From the NCBI RefSeq assembly GCF_042697365.1, contig NZ_CP137605.1: DNA of 64,000 nucleotides; one strand, given 5' to 3'. Made by a program: the position numbers and the translations under genes. The notes below the pieces were generated by a model, which searched no databases, was not told the DNA's origin, and was given only the letters and a program-made list of their open reading frames with translations. The stretch comes from Brucella pseudintermedia. Lineage in GTDB: Bacteria > Pseudomonadota > Alphaproteobacteria > Rhizobiales > Rhizobiaceae. Below are positions 31,200 through 39,357 of the stretch, in pieces (positions within the stretch are counted from its first letter, which is position 1; each line of letters begins with the position of its first letter).

Positions 31200-32579
31200 A
31201 TGCAGGAATTCCAGCAGACGATGGGGGCAGGTGCGCTCATCTCGATAGCGGTTGGCGCTGTCCTCTTATTGCTTTTGCTCATTATCCGGTTTCGTGTTCA
31301 CGCCTTCGTCGCGCTTGTGATCGTCAGTCTTCTGACGGCGCTTGCGACCGGCATTCCGGCGGGCAACATCCTGACCACCATCACATCTGCCTTCGGTTCG
31401 ACCCTTGGCGGGGTGGCGCTTCTGGTGGGGCTTGGCGCAATGCTGGGCCGATTGCTTGAAATATCGGGCGGCGCACAGGCGCTCGCCGATGATCTCATCA
31501 GGCGGTTCGGCGAAGAACGCGCACCTATGGCGCTGGGCATCGCATCGCTGATTTTCGGCTTCCCCATCTTTTTCGATGCCGGACTGGTCGTGATGCTCCC
31601 GGTGGTCTTCACTGTCGGGCGGCGACTCAAGGGAAGTCTGCTGCTCTATGGCATCCCGGTTGCCGCAGCCTTTTCGGTGATGCATGTTTTCGTGCCCCCG
31701 CATCCGGGCCCGGTCGCGGCATCGGAACTGCTCGGCGCGGATGTGGGACTTCTTGTGCTCGTCGGGATCGTCGTCGTCATCCCCGTCTGGTTTATCGCCG
31801 GGCACCTTTTCGGCGCCTGGATCGGCAAGCGGATCAATCTCCCCATTCCGGACAGTTTCGATGCGGGGAAGAAAGCGGATGAAGCTGTAAATCCCCCAAG
31901 TTCCAGTCTGGTCATTTTGCTTCTTCTTCTGCCGCTGGTTCTCATCTTCATCAATACGGGCCTCGATTTTGCCCGTGCGCAGGGCTGGGTCAGCGCTGAT
32001 ACAAACTGGTATCAGCTGGCGCGAATGATCGGGTCAACTCCGGTTGCGCTTCTGGTGGCAGTGCTGGTGGCCTCCTATGTGCTCGGGCCGCGGCGCGGCA
32101 GGGATGCAGCCAGCGTGGAACGCGTTCTCGATTCAGCGCTCGGTCCGGTCTGCTCCATTATCCTGATCACGGGCGCAGGCGGAATGTTCGGCGGCGTGCT
32201 GCGCGCTTCCGGCATTGGCGACGCCCTGTCCACCGCGTTCGCGAATACGGGACTGCCCGTCATCGCGGCGGGCTTCCTGCTCGCAACGATTTTGCGCGTG
32301 GCGCAAGGCTCCGCAACCGTCGCGCTGATCACTGCTGCCGGACTTGTTCAGCCAGCCGTACAGGCCGCCGGATATCATGGGCTTGAGACTGCGGCGGTGG
32401 TGATTGCCCTTGCTGCGGGGTCTGTCATGCTGTCCCACGTCAATGATTCCGGTTTCTGGCTGGTCGGACGTTTCTTCAACATGGATGTCAAGACGACATT
32501 GAAAACGTGGACGGTTCTTGAAACCCTTATCGGGCTTCTGGGATTTGCCATTGCCTGTTTGTTGTTCTGGCTCGCCTGA
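31200..32579 (+). CDS. Gluconate permease family transporter
   Basis: The protein has 459 residues and about twelve membrane helices, typical of the GntP family. Diagnostic stretches are FGSTLGGVALLVGLGAMLGRLLEISGGAQALAD, GFPIFFDAGLVVMLPVVF and VFVPPHPGPVAAS. GntP proteins import gluconate or related sugar acids with protons. With eda (48901) elsewhere in the window, gluconate could enter the Entner-Doudoroff pathway, but the genes are not linked. CAAAAGGAATAAAGC gives the ribosome site. Confidence 0.88.
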   Translation: MQEFQQTMGAGALISIAVGAVLLLLLLIIRFRVHAFVALVIVSLLTALATGIPAGNILTTITSAFGSTLGGVALLVGLGAMLGRLLEISGGAQALADDLIRRFGEERAPMALGIASLIFGFPIFFDAGLVVMLPVVFTVGRRLKGSLLLYGIPVAAAFSVMHVFVPPHPGPVAASELLGADVGLLVLVGIVVVIPVWFIAGHLFGAWIGKRINLPIPDSFDAGKKADEAVNPPSSSLVILLLLLPLVLIFINTGLDFARAQGWVSADTNWYQLARMIGSTPVALLVAVLVASYVLGPRRGRDAASVERVLDSALGPVCSIILITGAGGMFGGVLRASGIGDALSTAFANTGLPVIAAGFLLATILRVAQGSATVALITAAGLVQPAVQAAGYHGLETAAVVIALAAGSVMLSHVNDSGFWLVGRFFNMDVKTTLKTWTVLETLIGLLGFAIACLLFWLA

Positions 32580-32626
32580 TCTCGATCCGAAACGGCATCC
32601 CGAAAGGGGTACCGTTCTCTTTTCTA

Positions 32627-32775
32627 GCGCATTTCCAGTAAAAGTTTGAAACGCCTATACGGGGAAATCAGTTCGCTGGACTGATTTCCAATCCCGCTTC
32701 GATGCGTTCTGAAATGCGGAAAAGACAAGCAGATAGAGCGGTTCCAACGATTTCGATAAAAACAGGAACCGCTCT
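32627..32775. repeat. Composite palindromic repeat, most complete copy
   Basis: Three inverted repeats in a row: gcatttcc...gaaatgc, ggaaatcagttcgctggactgatttcc (32661-32689), and a perfect 11-base pair agagcggttcc (32735-32745) with ggaaccgctct (32765-32775). The end overlaps the stop codon of the outer-membrane gene. Related copies lie at 5535, 11178, 17359, 36010, 38781 and 44629. Confidence 0.75.
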
Positions 32776-34360
32776 AGCGCTGAACCTTCACGCCGAGATA
32801 GATGCTGTCGGCTTTATATTCGCGGTCAGAAATCCTGCTCGCCAGGAATTCGTGACGCAGGCGCGCGTCCAGGCCGACAAAACGATTGATCCAGTAGGTC
32901 GCGCCGATCTGTGCGCCGATGGTGTAGTCGGTTCCGGTCCCGTCCTTGTTCTGCCGGATATTCGCATCGAGCCTGCCGTTGAGGCTGAGGTCGGAACGTA
33001 TGCGGCGGGTCACGTCAAGGCTCGCAAAATGCAGGAGCGATCCGGCAACGCCCGGCGTAGTCGAGGTATCGACTGTTGTTTGCGCATAAAGGCGCATATC
33101 GGTTCCGCGCAGCGGCGACCAGTTGAGCGCAGCATTGATCGACGGGCCGCTAATGTTACCGAGGCGGGAATCATCGCTATTGGCACGCATGTATCCGGCG
33201 GCGAACTCGCCGTTCAGTTTCTCGCCCATGTCGAGCATCATGCCGCCGCGCAGCGCAAATTGCGATCCGCTGCGCTCATATCCATTGCTGTCCACCTTCT
33301 CGTCGAAGATGCGCTTGCCGAGTTCGATTTCGGTAAAGGGTTTGATCGCCGATGACAGGCTGAAGCCGCCGCGCAGCGTAATACTGGCATAGGTGTTGTC
33401 GCGGTCCTTCTGACTGACCGTGCCGCCGGATGACAGTTCGGCGTCGCCATATATATTGTGCTCGACCCGTCCGGTGGCGCTACCAAACACCAGCCCCATA
33501 TCGCGTTCGACGCCGAGACTGCCGTTGAAGGTATGAACCAGTGGCCGCTTCAAGGCGCCAACAACCCCGTAGGGGCTCGATGCGCTTTCGCGGCGCAACT
33601 GGTAACCGGCACCCGTATTGACCGTTGTCTGGTCGCCGAGATCGAGCCGCAGATTGCCCTGAATGTCGACCCGCGGTTCGGAGACGTCTTCTCCCGAAAT
33701 GGATTTGGACCAGGTGCCCGAAGCGTCGAGCGTTGCCTGATGGCGCGCCCAATCCGACTGCGCATTGAGCCGCAACGTTGTTTCGTTGAGAACAGCGCTG
33801 GAACCGGTTGCGCTATTGTCACCATTGGTCGTGGCCCGGATACCCTGCTCAAGCGAAGGCCGCAGGATAAAGGAACCGGTGCGGATGCCGATCGGCGCAA
33901 ACGGATCGGCTTCCTGTGCGGAACCGCGCCCCTGCTCAGGCAACTGCCGCAGATTTTCGCGCTGTGCCCGGCCCGTATCTTCGCTTGCCTCGGCATCGAC
34001 CGAACCGACACGCATATTGTCGGATTGAAGCGGCTGGCGATCCTGCGGCAAGGGAACAGTCGGAGCGGTTTGCGTAGTGGTAGCCGGGTCTGTCGCTACG
34101 GTGTTTTCGGGCGGGGTGTAACTGTCGTCGGTCGTCTCGCCAGCGCCGTTATCGTATCCCGGTGCGGCAAGTCCGCGGTTTGCGAGCGTCTCTGGCGAAG
34201 AGGCTGAAAGCACATCCTCAGCGACGCTTCCACGCAGATAAGCTTCCTGTGCAAATGCGGAACCATGACAAATTGCCATCGCCACGCCCGATAGGAACAG
34301 GCATCGCAGCCTGCGGGCAATGGGCGTCGAACCGCCAGATGGGGTCTTGGCAAAATGCAT
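32774..34360 (-). CDS. Outer-membrane beta-barrel protein
   Basis: The protein has 528 residues. Residues 1-38 form a signal peptide (ending GSAFA-QEAY) and a low-complexity region rich in Pro, Thr, Asp and Ala follows to about residue 130. From about residue 165 to the end, alternating polar/hydrophobic strands with aromatic girdles predict a barrel of many strands (for example YTIGAQIGATYWINRFVGLDARLRHEFL). It resembles the BBP2/DUF2320-type outer-membrane proteins of Brucellaceae and rhizobia, which often accompany polysaccharide export. It ends in KVQR rather than the usual terminal Phe. The stop codon lies in the repeat at 32627-32775. Confidence 0.8.
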   Translation of the reverse strand: MHFAKTPSGGSTPIARRLRCLFLSGVAMAICHGSAFAQEAYLRGSVAEDVLSASSPETLANRGLAAPGYDNGAGETTDDSYTPPENTVATDPATTTQTAPTVPLPQDRQPLQSDNMRVGSVDAEASEDTGRAQRENLRQLPEQGRGSAQEADPFAPIGIRTGSFILRPSLEQGIRATTNGDNSATGSSAVLNETTLRLNAQSDWARHQATLDASGTWSKSISGEDVSEPRVDIQGNLRLDLGDQTTVNTGAGYQLRRESASSPYGVVGALKRPLVHTFNGSLGVERDMGLVFGSATGRVEHNIYGDAELSSGGTVSQKDRDNTYASITLRGGFSLSSAIKPFTEIELGKRIFDEKVDSNGYERSGSQFALRGGMMLDMGEKLNGEFAAGYMRANSDDSRLGNISGPSINAALNWSPLRGTDMRLYAQTTVDTSTTPGVAGSLLHFASLDVTRRIRSDLSLNGRLDANIRQNKDGTGTDYTIGAQIGATYWINRFVGLDARLRHEFLASRISDREYKADSIYLGVKVQR

Positions 34361-34503
34361 GTCGTGTTTTCAAACCGTCGCAACGTGGTAGATGAACGGT
34401 AAAGGCACATGGTTAATTCTTGGTTGCTGCGGCCGGCACCGGGACGATTCGCGGCACACAAATGTTTGGACAATCGCCTGCGAAGAAGTTAACCCTTGCC
34501 GCC

Positions 34504-35505
34504 ATGGAAAAGCTCGATCAGATCATCCCTCCGGCAAACGCAGAAGCGGCCATCGCCTCGGCGTTGCGCACCATAAAAACCGAAAATGCGGGCCTCGCCG
34601 CGCTGGAAGAGGCGCTGAACAATGGCCTTTCCGGTCCATTCGTCGAAGCGGTGAAGCTGATCGTGGCCTCGCGCGGGCGGCTGGTCGTAACGGGCGTCGG
34701 CAAAAGCGGCCATATCGGTTCCAAGCTTGCCGCCACCTTTGCCTCGACTGGTACATCGGCATTCTTCGTGCATTCGGCAGAAGCCAATCATGGCGATCTC
34801 GGCATGATCGGTCGCGATGATGTCATTCTGGCCATCTCGTGGTCGGGTGAGACGGCGGAACTGAAGGGCATCGTCAATTATTCGCAGCGTTTCCGCATTC
34901 CGCTAATCGCGATTACCGCAGGCGAAAATTCGGCGCTCGGCCGCGCGGCGGATGTCGTGCTGCTTTTGCCAAAAACCGCTGAGGCCTGCCCGCATGGTCT
35001 GGCGCCCACAACCTCAACCATGATGCAGCTTGCTATCGGCGACGCGCTGGCAATCGCGCTGCTCGAAGCGCGCGGCTTTACCCCGAGCGACTTCAAGACG
35101 TTTCATCCCGGCGGTTCGCTCGGCGCAAGTCTGATCCATATCCGCGATATCATGCACCGGGGCGAACGCCTGCCGCTGGTAAAGACAGGCACATCCATGC
35201 CTGATGCGATGAAGATATTGGCCCAAAAGAGCTTTGGCTGCGTGGTGATTGTCGATGATGGCGGCAATCTGGCGGGTATCGTCACGGACGGCGATATTTC
35301 GCGCAATCTGAGCCGTAACCTTGCGGCATTGACGGTCGATGAAATCATGACGCGCAAGCCCAAGACGGTTGACCAGAATATGCTGGCGACCGCCGCGCTC
35401 AATACGATCAACGAAAATCACATCGGCGCGCTGATCGTCGTCGAGGCCGGACGCCCGATCGGGCTCGTACATTTCCACGATCTGTTGCGGATAGGCGCGG
35501 CCTGA
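34504..35505 (+). CDS. kpsF: Arabinose-5-phosphate isomerase (KpsF/KdsD)
   Basis: The protein has 333 residues from ATG 34504; a start at 34462 (MFGQSPAKKL) would give 347. Residues about 30-190 are a sugar isomerase (SIS) domain with VTGVGKSGHIGSKLAATFASTGT and a HGDLGMI motif. Two CBS domains follow (about 205-330, MHRGERLPLV... and ...IGLVHFHDLLR). The enzyme converts ribulose-5-phosphate to arabinose-5-phosphate, the first step to Kdo in lipopolysaccharide. It is divergent from the outer-membrane protein gene. Confidence 0.93.
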   Translation: MEKLDQIIPPANAEAAIASALRTIKTENAGLAALEEALNNGLSGPFVEAVKLIVASRGRLVVTGVGKSGHIGSKLAATFASTGTSAFFVHSAEANHGDLGMIGRDDVILAISWSGETAELKGIVNYSQRFRIPLIAITAGENSALGRAADVVLLLPKTAEACPHGLAPTTSTMMQLAIGDALAIALLEARGFTPSDFKTFHPGGSLGASLIHIRDIMHRGERLPLVKTGTSMPDAMKILAQKSFGCVVIVDDGGNLAGIVTDGDISRNLSRNLAALTVDEIMTRKPKTVDQNMLATAALNTINENHIGALIVVEAGRPIGLVHFHDLLRIGAA

Positions 35506-35526
35506 TTGGCCTTTGAGCCGGTCCGT

Positions 35527-35988
35527 TTATTCAGCGACTTCGATTTCCAGCGACAGCGGATCGAAGGCGATCACGCGGACTTCCGTCCCTGCCGGCAGAT
35601 CAGGTCCTTTCACGCGCCACATCGTATCGTTGATACGGATGCGGCCGCGGCCATTGACGATGGGTTCCGTCAATGTGGCGCGCTGGCCGACCAGCTGCTC
35701 GCCGCGACGGTTGAGCAGGGGCTCGTCGGCATCGCTGCTGCGCGAGCCAAAGAAGCGGCGTCCCGCCAGCACGAAGATGACGGCGAGAACCAGAAACACA
35801 ACGGTCTGAAACTGCCAGCCAAAACCCGTTGTGGAAGACAGGAGAAAGGCGAGAGCGCCGGTGACAAGTGCTGCGAGCCCGAACCAGATGAAGAAAAATC
35901 CGGGCGCCAGAATTTCCAGAATAAGCAGGGCCAGCCCGAAAACGAGCCAGTTCCAGATGCCGAGACCGGACAGAAACTCGATAGCCAT
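35527..35988 (-). CDS. NfeD family membrane protein
   Basis: The protein has 153 residues. Two or three membrane helices occupy residues 8-75, followed by a C-terminal OB-fold (LVGQRATLTEPIVNGRGRIRINDTMWRVKG...). NfeD proteins partner with SPFH-family proteins of the QmcA/stomatin type, and the gene right upstream is one. A 69-base gap containing a repeat separates them. The two probably assemble a membrane microdomain complex. Confidence 0.9.
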   Translation of the reverse strand: MAIEFLSGLGIWNWLVFGLALLILEILAPGFFFIWFGLAALVTGALAFLLSSTTGFGWQFQTVVFLVLAVIFVLAGRRFFGSRSSDADEPLLNRRGEQLVGQRATLTEPIVNGRGRIRINDTMWRVKGPDLPAGTEVRVIAFDPLSLEIEVAE

Positions 35989-36009
35989 GGCGCCCTCGCT
36001 ATTTATTCT

Positions 36010-36060
36010 AACGCCTTATCCTGCGCAAAACTGCTTCGCACTTTTGCTGGAAATGCCCTA
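36010..36060. repeat. Palindromic repeat fragment
   Basis: Copy of the cacttttgctggaaatg repeat (compare 17359-17408). It runs between the NfeD and QmcA genes and contains the QmcA stop codon. Confidence 0.5.
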
Positions 36061-37047
36061 ACGCCCCGCAGGCGGAACGCTGCGTGGGCGGGATGAGGCT
36101 GGCGGCTGCGGTGCCGGGTCTACCGGCTTGCTGCCATCCCCAAAGACTTCTCTGGCGATTGCGCCAATGCCGCCGAGCGAACCGATGAGAGAGCTTGCCT
36201 CAAGAGGCATCAGCACGACTTTCTGGTTCTTGGCGCTGGCAATATTGCTCAAGGCTTCGGTGTATTTTTGCGCAACGAAGTAATTGAGCGCCTGCACATT
36301 GCCGTTGGCGACGGCTTCGGAAACCATGGTCGTGGCTTTCGCTTCCGCTTCGGCAAGGCGTTCGCGTGCTTCCGCTTCGCGCTTGGCCGCTTCCAGCTTG
36401 CCTTCTGCTTCCAGAATCTGCGACTGCTTCTGGCCCTCGGCGCGCAGAATCTGCGCGTTGCGGTCGCCTTCCGCTTCCAGAACCTGCGCTCGCTTGTCGC
36501 GCTCGGCCTTCATCTGCCGCGCCATTGAAGTCACGATGTCTTCCGGCGGGTTGATATCCTTGATTTCCACGCGAGTCATCTTGATGCCCCACGGATGGGC
36601 GGCCTCGTCGACGACACGCAGCAGACGGTCATTGATCGCATCGCGGTTCGACAGAAGTTCGTCGAGATCCATCGAACCCATGACAGTACGAATGTTCGTC
36701 ATGGTCAGGTTGAGGATTGCATATTGCAGGTTCGCGACCTGATAGGCCGCCTGTGCGGCATTGAGCACCTGATAGAAAGCCACGCCGTCAACGCCGACAA
36801 TGGCGTTGTCGCGGGTGATGACTTCCTGCGTCGGCACATCGAGCACTTGCTCCATCATATTGAGGCGCGCGCCGATACGGTCGAAAAACGGCACGATCAG
36901 ATTGAGGCCGGGATTGAGGGTGCGCGTATAGCGCCCGAACCGCTCGACCGTGTAATTAAAGCCCTGCGGCACGGTCTTTATGCCGGCAAACAGTGTCGCC
37001 AGGACCAGCGCGGCCAGAATGAGCAACGTGATATCGAAACCGGTCAT
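36058..37047 (-). CDS. qmcA: SPFH/stomatin-like protein (QmcA)
   Basis: The protein has 329 residues. A single N-terminal membrane helix (5-22) is followed by an SPFH (band 7) domain (about 25-200) with GFNYTVERFGRYTRTLNPGLNLIVPF. A long coiled coil rich in Glu, Ala, Arg and Gln (about 195-260, ERDKRAQVLEAEGDRNAQI...) follows. It assembles into oligomeric rings in the inner membrane and probably modulates FtsH-type proteolysis. It is upstream of and co-directional with the NfeD gene. Confidence 0.92.
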   Translation of the reverse strand: MTGFDITLLILAALVLATLFAGIKTVPQGFNYTVERFGRYTRTLNPGLNLIVPFFDRIGARLNMMEQVLDVPTQEVITRDNAIVGVDGVAFYQVLNAAQAAYQVANLQYAILNLTMTNIRTVMGSMDLDELLSNRDAINDRLLRVVDEAAHPWGIKMTRVEIKDINPPEDIVTSMARQMKAERDKRAQVLEAEGDRNAQILRAEGQKQSQILEAEGKLEAAKREAEARERLAEAEAKATTMVSEAVANGNVQALNYFVAQKYTEALSNIASAKNQKVVLMPLEASSLIGSLGGIGAIAREVFGDGSKPVDPAPQPPASSRPRSVPPAGR

Positions 37048-37060
37048 TGTTTTTCCTTAA

Positions 37061-37144
37061 GGCAATAGGGCAGTAGGGCAATAAGGCAGTAGGTGGAATC
37101 TAGCACAGATCAGAACATACTGCCTTATTGCCCTACTGCCTTAC
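37061..37144. repeat. Inverted pair of octamer-repeat arrays (AGGGCAGT-like)
   Basis: The left arm is four copies of an 8-base unit of the form ggcARtaR (37061-37092). The right arm (37118-37144) is the reverse complement. Positions 37069-37091 and 37118-37140 are perfect 23-base inverted copies around a 26-base spacer. The unit resembles the AGGGCAGT octamer of the Brucella HOOF-Print variable repeats. It sits in the intergenic space between qmcA and hemH. Confidence 0.7.
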
Positions 37145-37154
37145 ACCCTTCAAT

Positions 37155-38207
37155 CTATACCCAACCCTGCAATTCGCGACGTACCAGTGTCTCGATAACT
37201 TTCATGCCGTCTTCGCTGTCATTGAGACAGGGAATATGGCTGAAATTCTCGCCACCGTTTTCGAGAAATGCTTCGGCGGCTTCGTTGCCGATCTCATCCA
37301 CCGTTTCCAGACAGTCGGCAACGAACCCCGGATTGAGAACCGCCATCGACTTGACCCCATGCCGGGCCAGTTCCTCCACCGTTTCGTCGGTATAGGGCTG
37401 GAGCCATTCTTCTGGCCCGAAACGCGATTGGAACGTGGAACGAAACTGGCTGTCATCCAGACCCAGCCGCGCCTGCAGTAAGCGTGATGTTTCAAGGCAT
37501 TGCTGGCGGTAAGGGTCGCCCTTGTCCGAATAGCTTTTTGGGATGCCATGATAGGAAGCCAGAATCACTTCCGGCTTGAAGGAAAGCGTTTCGAGATGTT
37601 TCTCGATGGAACGGGCCAGCGCCTCGATATAGACCGGCTCCGCTTCATAGGATGGCACGATGCGCACTGCCGGCTGGAAGCGCTTCTTCATGAGCGCTTC
37701 GAAGAACTTGTCGTTCACCGTCGCGGTGGTCGTTGCCGAATATTGCGGGTAGAGCGGGAACATGACGATCCGCTCGCAACCCTGTTCCAGAAGACGGTCG
37801 GTGACGCTTTCAATGGAGGGCTGGCCGTAACGCATCGCCCAATCCACCACCACATTGGGATATTCAGCGAGCGCCCTGGCGAGTTTCTCTCCTTGCGCGC
37901 GGGTATAGGTGCGCAATGGAGATTCGTTTTTCTCGCGGTTCCAGATGCGGTCGTAAAGCCTGCCGGACCGTTTCGGGCGGGTGTTGAGCACGATGCCGTA
38001 AAGGATCGGATACCAGATCAGGCGCGGCCATTCGATGACGCGGCGGTCCGAGAGAAACTCGGCCAGATAGCGGCGCATCGGGCCATAGCTTGTGCCATCC
38101 GGTGTGCCGAGATTGACCAGCAGAACACCGACTTTCGGCAGCTTTCCTTGCGCCTCCGCTCCGGTTGTCTGGTTGGGCTTCTCCTGCACTTTGTCCATCT
38201 CACTCAT
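37155..38207 (-). CDS. hemH: Ferrochelatase
   Basis: The protein has 350 residues and inserts Fe2+ into protoporphyrin IX, the last step of heme synthesis. The catalytic His220 sits in ILASYHGIPKSY, and the family's YPQYS pattern follows the metal-side region (PLYPQYSATT). VLLVNLGTPDG begins the fold at residue 28. The N-terminal 25 residues are an extra polar leader. The stop is 11 bases before the octamer inverted repeat. Confidence 0.95.
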   Translation of the reverse strand: MSEMDKVQEKPNQTTGAEAQGKLPKVGVLLVNLGTPDGTSYGPMRRYLAEFLSDRRVIEWPRLIWYPILYGIVLNTRPKRSGRLYDRIWNREKNESPLRTYTRAQGEKLARALAEYPNVVVDWAMRYGQPSIESVTDRLLEQGCERIVMFPLYPQYSATTTATVNDKFFEALMKKRFQPAVRIVPSYEAEPVYIEALARSIEKHLETLSFKPEVILASYHGIPKSYSDKGDPYRQQCLETSRLLQARLGLDDSQFRSTFQSRFGPEEWLQPYTDETVEELARHGVKSMAVLNPGFVADCLETVDEIGNEAAEAFLENGGENFSHIPCLNDSEDGMKVIETLVRRELQGWV

Positions 38208-38345
38208 CTTCCGACTCCTGTTCAGCCGGAAAACTAGAGAAAAAAAGACAAATTACAATCCTGACAATTGCCGCTGGTGCAATTCCATCGGCGCGGGTGT
38301 TTCCCGCGCCGTGAATATTTGAGATTTACGCGAAAAATCCGCTGC

Positions 38346-38726
38346 TTAACCGGCCGCGCGACGTGTCAGGGAGAAGCGCGAGCCCGAGGACGACGTGCAG
38401 TTGAGCTGCGACTGCGAAACGAGGGCGCAGTTTACCTTCGACGAGGTGCCGCGCACGATCGAGCGCATGTCGATTTCAACAAGTTGAGGCGACTGGTAAC
38501 GATAGTTGCCTTCTGCAAGCTTTTCGTTCGTGTCGGTAGCGCGCGTCTCGAAAATACCGCCATTGAAGGACGAAACGATGCCATTGGGATCGACCCAGCT
38601 ACCTTCGATACCAGCCGGGGCGCGGGAGACGACCGGGACATTGCCGCCGACCGGCCCAGTCGTTTCGCACGCTGCCAGCGCCAGCGACATGACTGCAAGA
38701 GGGGCAATGATGCGGAAGCGTTTCAT
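38346..38726 (-). CDS. omp10: Omp10 outer-membrane lipoprotein
   Basis: The protein has 126 residues from ATG 38726, with TGGAGAGC before it. The signal ends in the lipobox LAAC (residues 17-20), so Cys20 is lipidated. The mature part matches Brucella Omp10 nearly throughout, with the family's GIEGSWVDPNGI, FNGGIFETRATDTNEKLAEGNY and NCTSSSGSRFSLTRR. Omp10 is a surface-exposed lipoprotein and serological marker of Brucella, with a fold like metalloprotease inhibitors. It is the single best taxonomic marker in this window. Confidence 0.9.
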   Translation of the reverse strand: MKRFRIIAPLAVMSLALAACETTGPVGGNVPVVSRAPAGIEGSWVDPNGIVSSFNGGIFETRATDTNEKLAEGNYRYQSPQLVEIDMRSIVRGTSSKVNCALVSQSQLNCTSSSGSRFSLTRRAAG

Positions 38727-38780
38727 ATCCATGCTCTCCATTGAGCATTCCGAGCCAGAACCGTAGCTTAGCTGGCGTCT

Positions 38781-38840
38781 GAAATGCGTAACCAGACATT
38801 TAGAGCGGTATCAACGATTCCGTGCTGATGGGAACCGCTC
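38781..38840. repeat. Palindromic repeat, agagcggt...ggaaccgctc type
   Basis: Inverted repeat agagcggt (38802-38809) with ggaaccgctc (38831-38840), preceded by gaaatgcg, the same order as the last two units of the composite at 32627-32775. It lies between the Omp10 gene start and the next gene. Confidence 0.6.
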
Positions 38841-38983
38841 GGGATGATTAGTTTGATGTATGGAAACTTGCACGAAAACAAGTCCTCATTGCGAGGAATA
38901 AGTGTCAAGCCTGTCGATTTGTTAGCAATGATGCAAGATCGCCGCGCAGGATAAAAGGTGCGTATGGCCCTTCTGCTTGTCCG

Positions 38984-39316
38984 TCATGGCCCGAATACGA
39001 GCATGGCGGATATCGCCAGCATGACAGTTGCGATGACCGCCGACGCGCAAAGCGTGCGATGGAGACAGCGATTGACCGCAATATTGCTCCTGAACAAGCC
39101 CTTGGAGCCAAGGGATTTCGTCATCTGGTAAAGTGCGAGATAGACGACAATCGCCACAAGTCCGATTGTCCATCCAAGCTCCACCAACCTGTCCGGGTGA
39201 CCCGGAACACCGAGAATCCATGGCAAAACGAGCAGTCCGCAGACCAGTGCCATCAGGTCGGGAAACCGGCTCGCAATCAGCTTCATCATGTGGCGGGGAG
39301 AAAGGTCCAGACGCAT
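38984..39316 (-). CDS. Hypothetical membrane protein, 110 residues
   Basis: The ATG at 39316 follows GAGGAAT. The protein is very hydrophobic with three membrane helices (about 18-34, 44-62 and 85-110) and a charged loop between the last two. It ends LAISAMLVFGP. No family is recognised. It lies just downstream of the homospermidine synthase gene in the same direction and overlaps that gene's region by 0 bases after a 41-base gap. Confidence 0.55.
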   Translation of the reverse strand: MRLDLSPRHMMKLIASRFPDLMALVCGLLVLPWILGVPGHPDRLVELGWTIGLVAIVVYLALYQMTKSLGSKGLFRSNIAVNRCLHRTLCASAVIATVMLAISAMLVFGP

Positions 39317-39357
39317 ATTCCTCGTCGAATGGCCCGGTCGAAACCGGGCCGGTTCGA

